Below are positions 8,442-18,406 of a stretch of DNA of 64,000 nucleotides, piece after piece (within the stretch, counting starts at the first letter, position 1; each line of letters starts with the position of its first letter). Under the pieces are notes generated by a model that had not been told where the DNA came from, made no database searches, and saw only the letters and a list, made by a program, of their open reading frames with translations. Origin of the DNA: Rhodovulum sp. MB263. GTDB taxonomy: Bacteria; Pseudomonadota; Alphaproteobacteria; Rhodobacterales; Rhodobacteraceae. The stretch is taken from contig NZ_CP020384.1 of assembly GCF_002073975.1 (NCBI RefSeq), forward strand, positions 2,356,001-2,420,000. The letters run 5' to 3'. A program made the translations under genes and the position numbers.

Positions 8442-8458
8442 GTCAGATTTGCGTGACA
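8442..8458 (-). repeat. Right terminal inverted repeat
   Basis: GTCAGATTTGCGTGACA is the inverted counterpart of 2499-2515. The interior unit shares the GTCRGAnnTGCsTGAC core with the other end repeats. Confidence 0.55.
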
Positions 8459-8660
8459 TTCGACAGGGGATTTGGGCCGCGGATCCTCATGAGCGGAGGC
8501 AGGGCTTCGAGCCCGGCGCTTTCGACTTCGGGTCCGCCCGGATACGCCCCCCGCATCCATCGCGACGCTCCCAAACGCGGCATCGGCCCGACCTGAGGCA
8601 GGACAATCTGTCCGCCCGCCCGCTGCGCGAGGCCGACACCGCCCGACCGGCCCGGGCAGA

Positions 8661-8687
8661 CCGCCTGACGGGCTGACCTGCAGGCGG
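8661..8687 (-). terminator. Hairpin after the alcohol dehydrogenase
   Basis: The inverted arms CCGCCTG (8661-8667) and CAGGCGG (8681-8687) lie immediately after the minus-strand stop at 8690. No T-run is present, so it is a candidate terminator only. Confidence 0.4.
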
Positions 8688-8689
8688 GC

Positions 8690-9817
8690 TCAGGCCTCGG
8701 CCAGCACCTCGGTCAGCGTCGCGGCCGACAGCGGCACCGGATTGCCCTTTATCGAGGACGAGCCCATCGCCTCGGACGCGACCTCAGCGCGGTCCATAGC
8801 GGGCAGCGGCGGCAGGCCCGCCGCCGCGATCCAGTCTCCGAACCGGTCCAGAGCCTCCACGCCCTGTCCGCCGAAAGCCGCGCCGATCCAGTCCAGAACC
8901 CGTTCGATCCGGGCCAGGTCCTTCCCTGCCCCGGCCAGCGCCGCGCGATTGGCCCGCAGGACCGGCACCAGCAAGCGGCCGCAGATCGCGCCATGGGCCG
9001 CCCCGATCCGGCCGCCGATCACGCCAGCGAGCCCATGCACCGCGCCGAGCCCGGCATTGGCCAGGGCGAGCCCGCCGGTGAGGCTGACCCGCGCCATCGC
9101 GTCCCGCGCCGCCGGGTCCTCGGCCGCCATCAGGCGCGGCAGCGCCGCCAGCCCCTCGGGGATCGCCGCGGCGCACAGCGCATCGGTCAGGGGCGTCGCG
9201 CGGCAGGACAGATAGGGCTCGATCACCTGCACGATGGCATCGAGCCCCGAGGCCAGCGTCACTGCGCGCGGACAGCCGTCTGTGAGGGCCGGATCGACCA
9301 GCGCCAGACGGGGAAGCATGCGGATATCGCGCAGGCTGACCTTGCGCCCCGCCGCGGGCACGCCGATCACGGCATTGCGCGTGGCCTCGGACCCGGTTCC
9401 CGCCGTGCTGGACAGGGCGGCAAAGGGCAAGGGCGCGCGCGGCAGCGGCAGACCCGCGCCCACCACCTCGAGATGATCGATCACCGGCCGGTTCGAAGGC
9501 ACAAGCGCGGCCAGCGCCTTGCCCAGATCGATCACCGCGCCGCCCCCAACGGCCACAACCGCCTCGGGCGCGAAGGCCCGCGCCTCGGCAAGCGCCGCCT
9601 CGAGCCCCGGCAGATCGGGCTCGCCCCGGCCGCGGATCTGGCAGACCTCGGCACCCGCCCCGGCAAGATCGGCCGCGAGCCGGTCGGCAAAGGCCACCGA
9701 CCCGCCCCGCACCAGAAGGATGCGCCGGCCCCAGCCCAGAAGCGCGGGCACCGCCTCGGCCGCCCGGCCCCGGCCGAAGACGATGCGACCCGGCCCGGCA
9801 AAGTCGAAGGCTGTCAC
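8690..9817 (-). CDS. Iron-containing alcohol dehydrogenase family protein
   Basis: An NAD(P)-dependent, metal-binding alcohol or polyol dehydrogenase of about 375 aa. The nucleotide-binding VVAVGGGAVIDLGKA (residues ~85-100), AALSSTAGTGSEATRNAVI and the metal-site region SGLDAIVQVIEPYLS ... HGLAGVIGG ... AAHGAICG are visible. The start is a GTG two bases after the glpK stop, so translation is coupled to glpK; the same frame upstream is a shadow of glpK. Together with GlpK it suggests use of glycerol or a related polyol, but the substrate is not determined. The stop is followed by a hairpin. Confidence 0.85.
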   Translation of the reverse strand: MTAFDFAGPGRIVFGRGRAAEAVPALLGWGRRILLVRGGSVAFADRLAADLAGAGAEVCQIRGRGEPDLPGLEAALAEARAFAPEAVVAVGGGAVIDLGKALAALVPSNRPVIDHLEVVGAGLPLPRAPLPFAALSSTAGTGSEATRNAVIGVPAAGRKVSLRDIRMLPRLALVDPALTDGCPRAVTLASGLDAIVQVIEPYLSCRATPLTDALCAAAIPEGLAALPRLMAAEDPAARDAMARVSLTGGLALANAGLGAVHGLAGVIGGRIGAAHGAICGRLLVPVLRANRAALAGAGKDLARIERVLDWIGAAFGGQGVEALDRFGDWIAAAGLPPLPAMDRAEVASEAMGSSSIKGNPVPLSAATLTEVLAEA

Positions 9818-9819
9818 GC

Positions 9820-11304
9820 TCAGACTGCCTGAACCGCCGCGACCGCGCGTTTCCAGCGCCCATAGCGCGCCTCGCGCTCGTCGGCTTCCATCGCGGGGGT
9901 GAAACTCCGTTCCAGCGCCCAGGTCTCGCCGAATTCCGCCATCGCCGGGTAAAGCCCCGCGCGCTGGCCCGCGAGCCAGGCCGCACCCATCGCCGTCGTC
10001 TCCAGCACCTTCGGCCGGTCGACCTGGGCCCCCAGGATGTCGGCCAGGAACTGCATCGCCCAGTCCGACGCGCTCATGCCGCCATCGACGCGCAGCGCGG
10101 TATCGCCCTCGGCCGACCAGTCGGCCCGCATCGCCTCGAGCAGATCGCGGGTCTGATAGCCCACCGATTCCAGCGCGGCACGGGCGAATTCGGCAGGCCC
10201 AGAATTGCGGGTCAGCCCGAAGACCCCGCCCCGGCAGTCGGCGTTCCAGTAGGGTGCGCCAAGCCCCGTGAAGGCCGGCACCAGCACCAGATCCTGACCG
10301 GGATCGGCGCGTTCCGCGAGTCCCTGGGTCTCGGCCGCCGAGCGGATGATCTCGAGCCCGTCGCGCAGCCATTGCACCACCGCGCCCGCGATGAAGATCG
10401 AGCCTTCCAGTGCATAGGTCCGCTTGCCGTCCATCTGATAGGCGATCGTGGTCAGCAGCCGGTTCTTCGAGGCGACCGGGGCGTCGCCCGTGTTCAGGAG
10501 CGCGAAACAGCCCGTGCCATAGGTCGATTTCAGCATGCCGGGCCGGAAGCAGGCCTGACCGATGGTCGCCGCCTGCTGGTCGCCCGCGATGCCCATGATC
10601 GGGATCTCGCGGCCGAAGAGGTCGGGCCGGGTCATGCCGAAATCGCTGGCGCAGTCGCGCACCTCGGGCAGCATCGACATCGGGATGTCGAGCATCCGGC
10701 ACATGTCCTCGGACCAGACGCCCTTGCGGATGTCGAACAGCATCGTCCGCGCGGCATTGGTGGCGTCGGTGACATGCACCTTGCCCCCGGTCAGCCGCCA
10801 GACCAGCCAGCTGTCGACGGTGCCGAAGGCCAGTTCGCCCGCCTCGGCCCGCGCCCGCGCGCCGTCGACATTGTCGAGGATCCACTTGAGCTTGGTGGCC
10901 GAAAAGTAAGGGTCGAGCAGCAGCCCGGTGATCTCGGTCACCTGCGCTTCGCAGCCCTGCTCGCGCAGGTCCCGGCACAGATCGGCGGTGCGGCGATCCT
11001 GCCAGACGATGGCATTATGCAGCGGACGGCCGGTGGCACGATCCCAGACCAGCGTCGTCTCGCGCTGATTGGTGATGCCGATGGCGGCGATATCCTCCGA
11101 GGCCAGTCCGGCGCGCTCGATCACCTCGCGGCTGGTCCCGGCGGTCGAGGTCCAGAGATCGTCGGCATCATGCTCGACCCAGCCGCTGGCCGGGTAGTGC
11201 TGTTCGAATTCCTCCTGCGCGGTCGCAGCCACGCCAAGGTCCTTGTCGAACAGGATCGCCCGGCTCGACGTGGTCCCCTGGTCGATGGCGAGAATATGCT
11301 GCAT
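9820..11304 (-). CDS. glpK: Glycerol kinase
   Basis: Phosphorylates glycerol to sn-glycerol 3-phosphate in the cytoplasm. At 494 aa it is the normal length. The FGGY-kinase N-terminus is [20 protein letters not shown], followed by [31 protein letters not shown]. The second FGGY-type signature region is [23 protein letters not shown]. The C-terminus has [20 protein letters not shown]. It is coupled to the downstream dehydrogenase by 2 nt. No glpF or glpD is present. The ATG at 11304 is chosen because homology begins exactly there. The TetR gene 89 nt upstream reads in the same direction. Confidence 0.95.
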   Translation of the reverse strand: MQHILAIDQGTTSSRAILFDKDLGVAATAQEEFEQHYPASGWVEHDADDLWTSTAGTSREVIERAGLASEDIAAIGITNQRETTLVWDRATGRPLHNAIVWQDRRTADLCRDLREQGCEAQVTEITGLLLDPYFSATKLKWILDNVDGARARAEAGELAFGTVDSWLVWRLTGGKVHVTDATNAARTMLFDIRKGVWSEDMCRMLDIPMSMLPEVRDCASDFGMTRPDLFGREIPIMGIAGDQQAATIGQACFRPGMLKSTYGTGCFALLNTGDAPVASKNRLLTTIAYQMDGKRTYALEGSIFIAGAVVQWLRDGLEIIRSAAETQGLAERADPGQDLVLVPAFTGLGAPYWNADCRGGVFGLTRNSGPAEFARAALESVGYQTRDLLEAMRADWSAEGDTALRVDGGMSASDWAMQFLADILGAQVDRPKVLETTAMGAAWLAGQRAGLYPAMAEFGETWALERSFTPAMEADEREARYGRWKRAVAAVQAV

Positions 11305-11392
11305 GGCAAGTGCCTCCCGTTTTCCCCGGTTTCGTTGACAATTTTCTACAGGGAAATGACCGGGGCCGGAAGAGACGGCGCGGGCGGCGGGT

Positions 11393-12031
11393 TCAGACCC
11401 GGCCGTCGGCCCCCGACAGGAAGACATCGACCGCCAGCTCGATCCGCTCGCGGATGCGCGCGACATCGTCCTCGACGCCGCGCAGCAGGTCCTCGATCGT
11501 GCAGGGCAAGGCCATGTCGAGCAGAAGATCGGCGGCACGCGCCGTATCGGACAGCCGGATCTCGCGGCGGGCGACGGCGCGGTCGAGCTCGTCGCGGATC
11601 GCCCGGCTGAAGCTGCGCGGCCCCTCCTCGATCAGCAATTCGACCAGGTTGGGATAGCGCGGGGCCTCGGCCATGACCGCACGCAACAGCTCGAGCGGCG
11701 CGGCACAGATGCCGGGGGCGAGATCGGGCCCCAGCAGCCGCTTCAGCCGGGCCGGCAACGGCAGGTCGCGCTCGGCCGGTGTCAGCGGCCGCACCACCCG
11801 TGCCCCGAGCCGCCTCAGCACGCCGGCGAACAGCTCCGTGCGCCCGTCGAAGACGGCATAGAGGGTGCGCTTGGACATGCCCGCCTCGCAGGCGACCGCT
11901 GCCATGGTGGTGCCCGAAAGGCCGCTTGCCAGCAGCACCTTCTCGGTCGCGTCCAGAATCACAGCCTCGCGCTCGGAAGCCGTCATCTGCAGCGGCCTGC
12001 CGCGCCTTGGTGCGGTTGCGCATCGGTTCAA
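11393..12031 (-). CDS. TetR/AcrR family transcriptional regulator
   Basis: A DNA-binding repressor, 212 aa. The N-terminal TetR HTH is [33 protein letters not shown], preceded by the typical basic RRGRP. The C-terminal half is a ligand and dimerisation domain. The TTG start at 12031 is supported by a GGAAGAG site ~6 nt upstream; an ATG in frame at 11986 would cut into the basic arm. It is divergent from the RND efflux genes, so it most likely represses them. It also precedes glpK in the same direction, so read-through into glpK is possible. Confidence 0.85.
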   Translation of the reverse strand: MNRCATAPRRGRPLQMTASEREAVILDATEKVLLASGLSGTTMAAVACEAGMSKRTLYAVFDGRTELFAGVLRRLGARVVRPLTPAERDLPLPARLKRLLGPDLAPGICAAPLELLRAVMAEAPRYPNLVELLIEEGPRSFSRAIRDELDRAVARREIRLSDTARAADLLLDMALPCTIEDLLRGVEDDVARIRERIELAVDVFLSGADGRV

Positions 12032-12070
12032 GGCAACTCTTCCGCAGTTAAGGTGACTGTCATATCCGCC

Positions 12071-12089
12071 GTGCAGTTTGATGTTGCAC
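12071..12089. promoter_or_regulatory. Candidate TetR operator
   Basis: The inverted repeat GTGCA-N9-TGCAC lies between the divergent tetR and efflux genes. Position and symmetry suggest an operator; this is inference. Confidence 0.35.
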
Positions 12090-12170
12090 AGAGGCGCGGA
12101 AGCAAATACCGAAACCCGAAGGTTTTGTAAATCCGTGCGACCGAATGACCGCCCCGAGAGGAGCTTTTAC

Positions 12171-13364
12171 ATGACGCGATCCCGTCCGCGCCCTTCCCGG
12201 GCCGTTCTTCCTGTTCTAGTTGCGGCACTTACGCTGACCGCGGCCGCCGCCTTCGCGCAGGCCCAGGGCGGCGGACAACCGCCGACGGCAGTGACCGTCG
12301 TCACCCTCAAGGCCGAGGATGTGACGCTGAAGACCAGACTGCCCGGGCGCGTGATCGCCTCGGGCATGGCCGAGGTGCGGCCGCAGGTGGCGGGCATCAT
12401 CACCGACCGTCTGTTCGAGGAAGGCGCCGATGTCGAGATCGGCGACGCGCTCTACAAGATCGACCCGGCCAGCTACGAGGCCCAGGTGGCTGCGGCCAGG
12501 GCCTCGGTCGCGCAGGCAGAGGCCAACCTGAAAGCCGCCGAGAAAGAGGCAACCCGGGTGCAGACGCTGCTTGACCGCAATGTGGCGAGCGAGCAGAAGG
12601 TCGATGACGCCATTGCCGCGCGCGATGCCGCGAGCGCCGCGCTGCAGGTTGCCGAGGCACAGCTTCTGAGCGCCGAGATCGACCTCGAGAGGACCACGAT
12701 AAAGGCGCAGCTTTCGGGCACGGTCGGGCGTTCGCTGACCACGCGCGGCGCGCTGGTGACGGCCGGACAGGCCGAGCCGCTGGCAACGATCCGGACGCTC
12801 GATCCGGTCTATGTCGACGTCACCATGTCGGCGGCCGAGCTGGTGCACTGGCGCCGCGGCCATACCGAGCGCAGGCTGGCCAATGCCGATGTCTCGGTCG
12901 AGCTGAACCTGCCCGACGGCAGCGGCTACGAACACAAGGGCACTCTGACGGCGGCCGAGCCCCATGTCGACGAGCAGACCGGCGTGATCGTTCTGCGGAT
13001 GAACTTCCCCAACACCGAACGACTGCTTCTGCCGGGCATGTATGTGCAGGCCGACATGCCCCAGGGCGTGATCGAGGGCGCGATCCTCGTGCCGCAGGAA
13101 GCGGTGGGCCGCGACAGCCGCGGCCGACCGACGGCGTTGGTCGTCAATGCCGAGGACGTGGTCGAGTCCCGCGTGCTGACGGTGCTGCGCGACAGCGGCA
13201 ACGAGTGGATCGTGACGGACGGCGTCAGCGACGGCGACCGCGTGATCGTGGCCGGTCTGCAGAAGGTCCAGCCCGGCGCCAAGGTCGCTCCGCAGGAACG
13301 CGGCGCCGCGGCGGCAGACGGTTCGGACGGCGGCGGCGAAGGCCAGCCTGCCCAAGGCAACTGA
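12171..13364 (+). CDS. RND efflux periplasmic adaptor subunit (AcrA/MexA type)
   Basis: A periplasmic membrane-fusion protein, about 397 aa, linking the RND pump to an outer-membrane channel. It has a signal peptide (VLPVLVAALTLTAAAAFAQA) without a lipobox Cys, so it is probably not a lipoprotein. The lipoyl-like halves (RLPGRVIASGMAEVRPQVAG and DLERTTIKAQLSGTVGRS) flank an alpha-hairpin rich in Ala/Glu. The GAGAGGAGC site before ATG 12171 fixes the start. The C-terminus ends in a Gly/Glu-rich tail. The pump gene follows after 20 nt. No outer-membrane channel gene is in the window. Confidence 0.92.
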   Translation: MTRSRPRPSRAVLPVLVAALTLTAAAAFAQAQGGGQPPTAVTVVTLKAEDVTLKTRLPGRVIASGMAEVRPQVAGIITDRLFEEGADVEIGDALYKIDPASYEAQVAAARASVAQAEANLKAAEKEATRVQTLLDRNVASEQKVDDAIAARDAASAALQVAEAQLLSAEIDLERTTIKAQLSGTVGRSLTTRGALVTAGQAEPLATIRTLDPVYVDVTMSAAELVHWRRGHTERRLANADVSVELNLPDGSGYEHKGTLTAAEPHVDEQTGVIVLRMNFPNTERLLLPGMYVQADMPQGVIEGAILVPQEAVGRDSRGRPTALVVNAEDVVESRVLTVLRDSGNEWIVTDGVSDGDRVIVAGLQKVQPGAKVAPQERGAAAADGSDGGGEGQPAQGN

Positions 13365-13384
13365 ACGGCAAGGAGCCCCTGTAA

Positions 13385-16300
13385 ATGGCCCGTTTCTTCA
13401 TCGACCGCCCGGTCTTCGCCTGGGTCATCTCGATCCTCATCATGGGGATCGGGCTGCTGTCGATCTCGTCGCTGCCGGTCGCGCAATACCCGCAGATCGC
13501 CCCGCCCAACGTGACGGTGAGTGCAACCTATCCCGGCGCATCGGCCGACACGGTCGCCAATACCGTGACCCAGGTCATCGAACAGCAGATGACCGGCCTC
13601 GACGGGCTGCGCTACATCTCGTCCTCCTCGACCTCGGAAGGCGGCGCCTCGATCGAGCTGACCTTCGAGACCGGCACCAATCCCGACATTGCCCAGGTGC
13701 AGGTGCAGAACAAGCTGGCACAGGCGACCGCGCTGTTGCCCGAGACGGTGCAGCGCCAGGGCGTGACCGTGCGCAAGTCCTCGGCCAGCTTCCTGATGGT
13801 GATCGCGCTGATCTCGAAGGACGGTACACTCGATCAGGTCGACCTGTCGGACTATCTGGAAGCGAACCTCGTTGACGAATTCGCCCGGATCGAGGGCATC
13901 GGCGAGGTGCAGGTCTTCGGCTCGCAATATGCGATGCGGATCTGGCTCGATCCCTCCAAGCTTGCCGCCTATGAGATGACCCCCTCGGACGTGGTCGCGG
14001 CGGTCTCGGCCGAGAACGCACAGATTTCGGCCGGTTCCTTCGGCTCCCTGCCCGCCCCGGACGGTCAGCAGCTGAACGCGACGATCACCGCGCAATCGCT
14101 CTTGTCGACGCCCGAGGATTTCGAGCAGATCGTGCTGCGCGCCGAAACCGACGGGGGACTTGTTTTACTGAAGGATGTCGCCAGGGTCGAGATCGGTGCC
14201 GAGAGCTACTCCACCATCGCCCGCCGGAACGGCCAGCCCGCCGCCGGCATGGCACTCCGGCTCGCGCCCGGCGCCAACGCGCTCGAAACCGCAAACCGGG
14301 TCAAGGCGAAGATTGACGAATTCTCCGAGTTCTTTCCCGATAACGTCGACTACGTGATCCCCTACGACACCACCCCCTTCGTCAAGATCTCGATCGAGGA
14401 GGTGGTCAAGACCCTGTTCGAGGCGATCATCCTGGTCTTCCTGGTGATGTTGCTGTTCCTGCAGAACATCCGCGCCACGCTGATCCCGACGCTGGCAGTG
14501 CCCGTGGTGCTGCTGGGCACCTTCGGGGTGCTCGCGATCTTCGGCTATTCGATCAACACGCTGACCATGCTGGCCATGGTGCTGGCGATCGGCCTTCTGG
14601 TCGACGACGCCATCGTCGTCGTCGAGAATGTCGAGCGGATCATCGAGGAAGAGGGTCTGTCGCCGCGCGAGGCCACGCGCAAGTCGATGGGCCAGATCAC
14701 GGGCGCACTGATCGGCATCGCGCTGGTGCTGTCGGCGGTGTTCATCCCGATGGCCTTCTTCGGCGGCTCGACCGGCGTCATCTACCAGCAGTTCTCGGTC
14801 ACCATCGTCTCGGCGATGGCGCTGTCGGTGCTGGTCGCGCTGACCCTGACGCCCGCGCTCTGCGCCTCGCTCCTGCGCTCGAAGGATGCGGTCCATACCC
14901 ATCGCGGCCCGTTCGGCTGGTTCAACATCCTGTTCGAGAAGATCGCCGGAGGCTACGGTTCGACCGTGGGCTGGATCGTGCGGCGGCCGCTTCGGGTCGG
15001 CGTGATCTATATCGCGCTGGCCGGGGTGATGGCGCTGCTCTTCATCCGGACCCCCACGGGCTTCCTGCCCGAGGAGGATCAGGGCATCCTGTTCACGCTG
15101 ATCCAGGGCCCGACCGGCGCGACCGCAGAACGCACCCAGGCGGTGGCCGACGAGATCCAGAACTACTACCTGGCCAACGAGGCCGAGAACGTCAATTCTG
15201 TCTTCACCGTCACCGGCTTCTCCTTCGCCGGACAGGGGCAAAACATGGGGATCGGCTTCGTCCAGCTGAAGGACTGGGACGAGCGCGAGGACCCGTCGCA
15301 AAGCGTGCAGGCCATCGCCGGACGCGCCTTCGGCTCGTTCAGCCAGATCCAGGACGCGCTGGTGTTCCCGATCGTGCCGCCTTCGGTCATCGAGCTTGGC
15401 AACGTCTCGGGCTTCGACTTCTACCTGCAGGCCCGCGGCGGCCAGAGCCACCAGGAACTTCTGGCCGCGCGCAACCAGCTTCTGGGAATGGCCGCGCAAA
15501 GCCCGAAGATCGGATCGATCCGGCCCAACGGGCTGGAGGATGCGGCCCAGTTCAATCTGGACATAGATTGGCGCGCAGCCGGTGCGATGGGGCTGTCGGC
15601 GACCGATGTGGGCAATCTGCTCTCGGTTGCCTGGGCGGGCAAATACGTGAACGACTTCGTCGATCGCGGACGGATCAAGCGGGTCTATGTCCAGGGCGAT
15701 GCCGAGGCACGGGCGACCCCCCAGGATATCGAGCTGTGGCGGATCCGGAACGACTCGGGCGGGCTCGTGCCCTTCTCGAACATCTCGACCGCAAGCTGGG
15801 AATTCGGCGCCCAGGGCCTGACCCGCTATAACGGCATGCCCTCGATGCAGCTTCAGGGTTCGCCGGCCGATGGCGTGACCACCGGCGAGGCCATGGCCGA
15901 GATGGAGCGGCTGGCCGGCCAGCTGCCGCCCGGCTTTGCCATCGCCTGGACCGGCCTGTCGCTGGAAGAGCGCGAATCCGGCAGCCAGGCGCCGCTTCTG
16001 TATGCGTTGTCGCTGGCGGCGGTGTTCCTCTGCCTCGCCGCGCTTTACGAAAGCTGGGCGATCCCCTTCGCGGTGATGCTGGCCATGCCGATCGGGGTTC
16101 TTGGCGCGCTTCTGGCGGCCTGGCTCGGCAATTTCGAGAACGGCGTGTTCTTCCAGGTGGCGCTGCTGACGGTGATCGGCCTGACCGGCAAGAACGCGAT
16201 CCTGATCGTCGAGTTCGCCCGCGACCGGCAAGAGGCGGGCGAGGGCCTGTTCGAGGCCGTCATCCATGCTGCCCAGCAGCGGTTCCGGCCGATCATCATG

Positions 16301-16489
16301 ACCTCGATGGCCTTCAGCCTCGGCGTGCTGCCGCTGGTGCTGAGCTCGGGCGCGGGCTCGGGCGGGCGCAACGCCATCGGCTCTGGCGTTCTGGGCGGCA
16401 CGCTCAGCGCCACCATCCTCGGCGTGCTGTTCGTGCCGCTGTTCTATACCACGATCCGCAAGGTCGCGGGCGGCCGCATGGCCAAGTGA
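13385..16489 (+). CDS. RND multidrug efflux pump, inner-membrane transporter (AcrB/MexB type)
   Basis: A proton-driven tripartite efflux pump subunit of 1034 aa, full length. It begins [17 protein letters not shown], as AcrB homologues do. The proton-relay Asp pair is in [19 protein letters not shown] (TM4) and the partner Lys is in [21 protein letters not shown] (TM10). The periplasmic loops contain [10 protein letters not shown]. It is co-transcribed with the adaptor and followed by a strong terminator. The substrate is unknown; the TetR upstream suggests drug or solvent inducibility. Confidence 0.95.
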   Translation: MARFFIDRPVFAWVISILIMGIGLLSISSLPVAQYPQIAPPNVTVSATYPGASADTVANTVTQVIEQQMTGLDGLRYISSSSTSEGGASIELTFETGTNPDIAQVQVQNKLAQATALLPETVQRQGVTVRKSSASFLMVIALISKDGTLDQVDLSDYLEANLVDEFARIEGIGEVQVFGSQYAMRIWLDPSKLAAYEMTPSDVVAAVSAENAQISAGSFGSLPAPDGQQLNATITAQSLLSTPEDFEQIVLRAETDGGLVLLKDVARVEIGAESYSTIARRNGQPAAGMALRLAPGANALETANRVKAKIDEFSEFFPDNVDYVIPYDTTPFVKISIEEVVKTLFEAIILVFLVMLLFLQNIRATLIPTLAVPVVLLGTFGVLAIFGYSINTLTMLAMVLAIGLLVDDAIVVVENVERIIEEEGLSPREATRKSMGQITGALIGIALVLSAVFIPMAFFGGSTGVIYQQFSVTIVSAMALSVLVALTLTPALCASLLRSKDAVHTHRGPFGWFNILFEKIAGGYGSTVGWIVRRPLRVGVIYIALAGVMALLFIRTPTGFLPEEDQGILFTLIQGPTGATAERTQAVADEIQNYYLANEAENVNSVFTVTGFSFAGQGQNMGIGFVQLKDWDEREDPSQSVQAIAGRAFGSFSQIQDALVFPIVPPSVIELGNVSGFDFYLQARGGQSHQELLAARNQLLGMAAQSPKIGSIRPNGLEDAAQFNLDIDWRAAGAMGLSATDVGNLLSVAWAGKYVNDFVDRGRIKRVYVQGDAEARATPQDIELWRIRNDSGGLVPFSNISTASWEFGAQGLTRYNGMPSMQLQGSPADGVTTGEAMAEMERLAGQLPPGFAIAWTGLSLEERESGSQAPLLYALSLAAVFLCLAALYESWAIPFAVMLAMPIGVLGALLAAWLGNFENGVFFQVALLTVIGLTGKNAILIVEFARDRQEAGEGLFEAVIHAAQQRFRPIIMTSMAFSLGVLPLVLSSGAGSGGRNAIGSGVLGGTLSATILGVLFVPLFYTTIRKVAGGRMAK

Positions 16490-16521
16490 CACGGCGCCGG
16501 AAAGCTGCGCATCGCCCCAGG

Positions 16522-16552
16522 ACGCCCGGCCGGAAACGGCCGGGCGTTTCCG
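16522..16552 (+). terminator. Rho-independent terminator after the RND operon
   Basis: A perfect 10-bp stem, ACGCCCGGCC / GGCCGGGCGT, with a GGAAAC loop followed by TTTCC, 32 nt after the pump stop. Confidence 0.8.
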
Positions 16553-16622
16553 CTTGGGGAAGCATCTCACGGGGGATATTCCGGCCGGCATGCACGGCCC
16601 GCCCTGGCAAGGCGGGACAGGC

Positions 16623-17678
16623 TCAGAACGCGTCGTCGCCCGGAGCGCGGCGGCGTTGCTGCCACTGGTCGTAGAACGTGACCCGGCCGCGCCCCCGCCG
16701 CTTGGAGTCGTAGAGCGCGATATCGGCCTCCTGCAGCAGCACGTCGGAAGAGGGCCGCCGGGAGACGGTCGCAAGCGCGATGCCGATGCTGGCCGAAATC
16801 CGGCATTCCACCCCTTGCAGGCTCATCGGCTGCTCGATCCGTTCAATCAGCCGCGAGGCATGGGCAAGCAGATGATCGCGGTCGCCAAAATCGACCATCA
16901 GCACCACGAATTCATCGCCGCCGATCCGGGCGACGACATCGCGGCTCCGGAAATGGCTGCGCAGGACCGCCGCGACGATGCGCAGGACGCCATCGCCCAC
17001 CCCATGACCATGGCTGTCATTGACCGCCTTGAACAGGTCGAGATCGACCTGCATCAGCGCGAAAGGCAGGTCGCTTGCAACCAGCCGGCTCAGCGCATCG
17101 TCGAAGGCCCGGCGATTGGCAAGCCCGGTCAGCGTGTCGGTCGCGGCCTCGACCTCGGCAGAGACACGGGCCCCGTTCAGCCGAAGCGCCAGCCGCCTGA
17201 GTTCTCCCACGACCGCGGTCTTGGCCTCGTTGAGATAGAGAAGCTCGATCGCGAGGTCGGTCGGCGCGAAATCCGACGAGGTGAGGTCGAAACGACCGAC
17301 GGCGTCGACCAGCGAGATCCCGAGCGACAGGTTCAGCAGCGCCGCCCCCCCGGACAAGGGAACCACCAGCCCCTTGAGCGCGATCTCGGGCCGGGCATTC
17401 AGCGTGAACTTGAGCGCAACGCCCTGCATCTGCAACAGATCGTCCAGCCGACGCGCCGCGCGGGGCCGGCGCAAGGTGACGATCTCGGTCCAGGCGCATG
17501 GCAGCAGCGGTGCCCCGGCCAGACGCTGCAGGGTCGGCCCGGCCCGGAGCACCTCACCGCCGGCGCCAATCCAGACATGCATCGGCATCAGCCGGTCGAG
17601 CGCGGCACCGGACAGTCCCGGCCCCGCGTCGCAGCCCACGCCCTCGTCGCCGCCCGGCCTGTCGGACAGGTGCGTCAT
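16623..17678 (-). CDS. Diguanylate cyclase with HNOBA-like sensor domain
   Basis: Makes cyclic di-GMP. Residues ~25-185 resemble the H-NOX-associated (HNOBA) domain (FDL..SDFAPTDLAIELLYLNEAK), and residues ~190-345 form the GGDEF domain with the active site ARIGGDEFVVL. The RSRD five residues before it is an allosteric I-site (RxxD), so product inhibition is likely. No EAL domain is present. Its ATG overlaps the H-NOX stop (ATGA), so the two are made together and presumably form a sensor-output pair controlling biofilm or motility. No membrane segments are seen, so it is cytoplasmic. Confidence 0.9.
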   Translation of the reverse strand: MTHLSDRPGGDEGVGCDAGPGLSGAALDRLMPMHVWIGAGGEVLRAGPTLQRLAGAPLLPCAWTEIVTLRRPRAARRLDDLLQMQGVALKFTLNARPEIALKGLVVPLSGGAALLNLSLGISLVDAVGRFDLTSSDFAPTDLAIELLYLNEAKTAVVGELRRLALRLNGARVSAEVEAATDTLTGLANRRAFDDALSRLVASDLPFALMQVDLDLFKAVNDSHGHGVGDGVLRIVAAVLRSHFRSRDVVARIGGDEFVVLMVDFGDRDHLLAHASRLIERIEQPMSLQGVECRISASIGIALATVSRRPSSDVLLQEADIALYDSKRRGRGRVTFYDQWQQRRRAPGDDAF

Positions 17679-18262
17679 GGCAGCGGCCCCTTCAGCGAGA
17701 AACTGCGGCCGGTCGAGAAGGAGCTGTCGAGCAGGCGGACCCCGAGAAGGCCACCATCGGGCCGCTCTTCAAGCGGTTCGAGCAGAACCAGCGCCCCGTA
17801 ATCGTCGGCCATCGCCCGAAGCAGCCCCTGCAGGATATGGAAGGCCTCGGGCCAGTCGCCGCGACAGTCGAGCCGGTACCCGTCGGCCGCATCTTCGGCG
17901 AGGCGCAGCTCGGGCAGGACCAGATCGGGCACGGCAAGCCGCGTGCGGTCGGGCAGATCCTCGAGCGAGAACAGGAAATCGAGGAATGTCTCGCCGCCGA
18001 AGCGCAGCAGGCGCCGGACCGGTTCGAGCGCGCTATGCGACACCAGATAGGTTCCCAGATCCTCCAGCAGCATGGTCTGCGGCAGACCGAGCCGGGCGCC
18101 GGCGGCGCCAAGCAGCGCCTCGGTGGTATCATCATCGTAGTTCAGCATGGCCTCGAAGGCGTGACGTTCCAGCCCGGCATCGCGCACGATCTCGGCCCAC
18201 ACCTGTTGACCATAGGTGTCGGCAAGAAAGAAATGGATGGCGCGATTGATCAGCCCGTGCAT
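17675..18262 (-). CDS. H-NOX (HNOB) family protein with degenerate haem site
   Basis: A 195-aa cytoplasmic sensor of the haem NO/oxygen-binding family. The N-terminus MHGLINRAIHFFLADTYGQQVW and the block RFGGETFLDFLFSLEDL are typical. By-eye alignment to the classical family places Pro103 (SLEDLPDR) where the proximal haem His (LH) normally stands, and GYRLDCRGDW where YxSxR is expected. Only an Arg of that motif seems kept. Haem binding is therefore doubtful. The start at 18262 is chosen because homology begins there; upstream codons are proline-rich filler. It is coupled to the diguanylate cyclase by an ATGA overlap. Confidence 0.8.
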   Translation of the reverse strand: MHGLINRAIHFFLADTYGQQVWAEIVRDAGLERHAFEAMLNYDDDTTEALLGAAGARLGLPQTMLLEDLGTYLVSHSALEPVRRLLRFGGETFLDFLFSLEDLPDRTRLAVPDLVLPELRLAEDAADGYRLDCRGDWPEAFHILQGLLRAMADDYGALVLLEPLEERPDGGLLGVRLLDSSFSTGRSFSLKGPLP

Positions 18263-18406
18263 ACGAACCGGCCCACTCCCTGAACGATCTGGCAGAGGCG
18301 ATCCTCTCCGCGTCGGCTTAAGAAATGGCAAAGATGCGCCCGCCCCGGCCGGCATCCGCTGCCCCGATCGGCGTCGGGGCCCGGCGCGCCGGATCAGCCT
18401 TGCGGC

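Larger units (their letters stand above)
2499..8458. mobile_element. Transposon-like island with TniQ-type remnant, tyrosinase and cyanase cargo
   Basis: The segment is bounded by imperfect 17-bp inverted ends: TGTCAGGCAAAACTGAC at 2499-2515, and the reverse complement TGTCACGCAAATCTGAC at 8442-8458 (15 of 17 match). Inside are a TniQ/transposase chimera next to the left end, cargo genes (tyrosinase, secreted partner, cyanase) and a later IS3-family insertion. Related 16-bp units repeat near both ends. No flanking target duplication could be fixed. Tn5053/Tn7-like elements use TGTC ends with iterated transposase-binding repeats, so this is read as a degenerate member of that broad class. The function of the whole is inference. 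Confidence 0.55.
8261..8689. other. Right edge of the island, no intact gene
   Basis: If the IS3 copy is removed, a short frame (roughly 8265-8440) reads LLESASRELANFADADTVGFPPFVKAL..., possibly the broken tail of a transposition gene. The end repeat TTGGGTCGGAAATGCCTGAC (8361-8380) and the outer end (8442-8458) follow. 8460-8689 is GC-rich with no gene. Confidence 0.4.

Noticed and set aside
12078-12170. Upstream in-frame start for the RND adaptor
   Set aside because: The extra 31 residues lack signal-peptide character. The GAGAGGAGC site and signal peptide point to 12171.
14165-16774. An 869-codon minus-strand frame opposite the RND pump
   Set aside because: A Gly/His/Arg/Asp-rich shadow of a well-supported transporter gene, with no homology.
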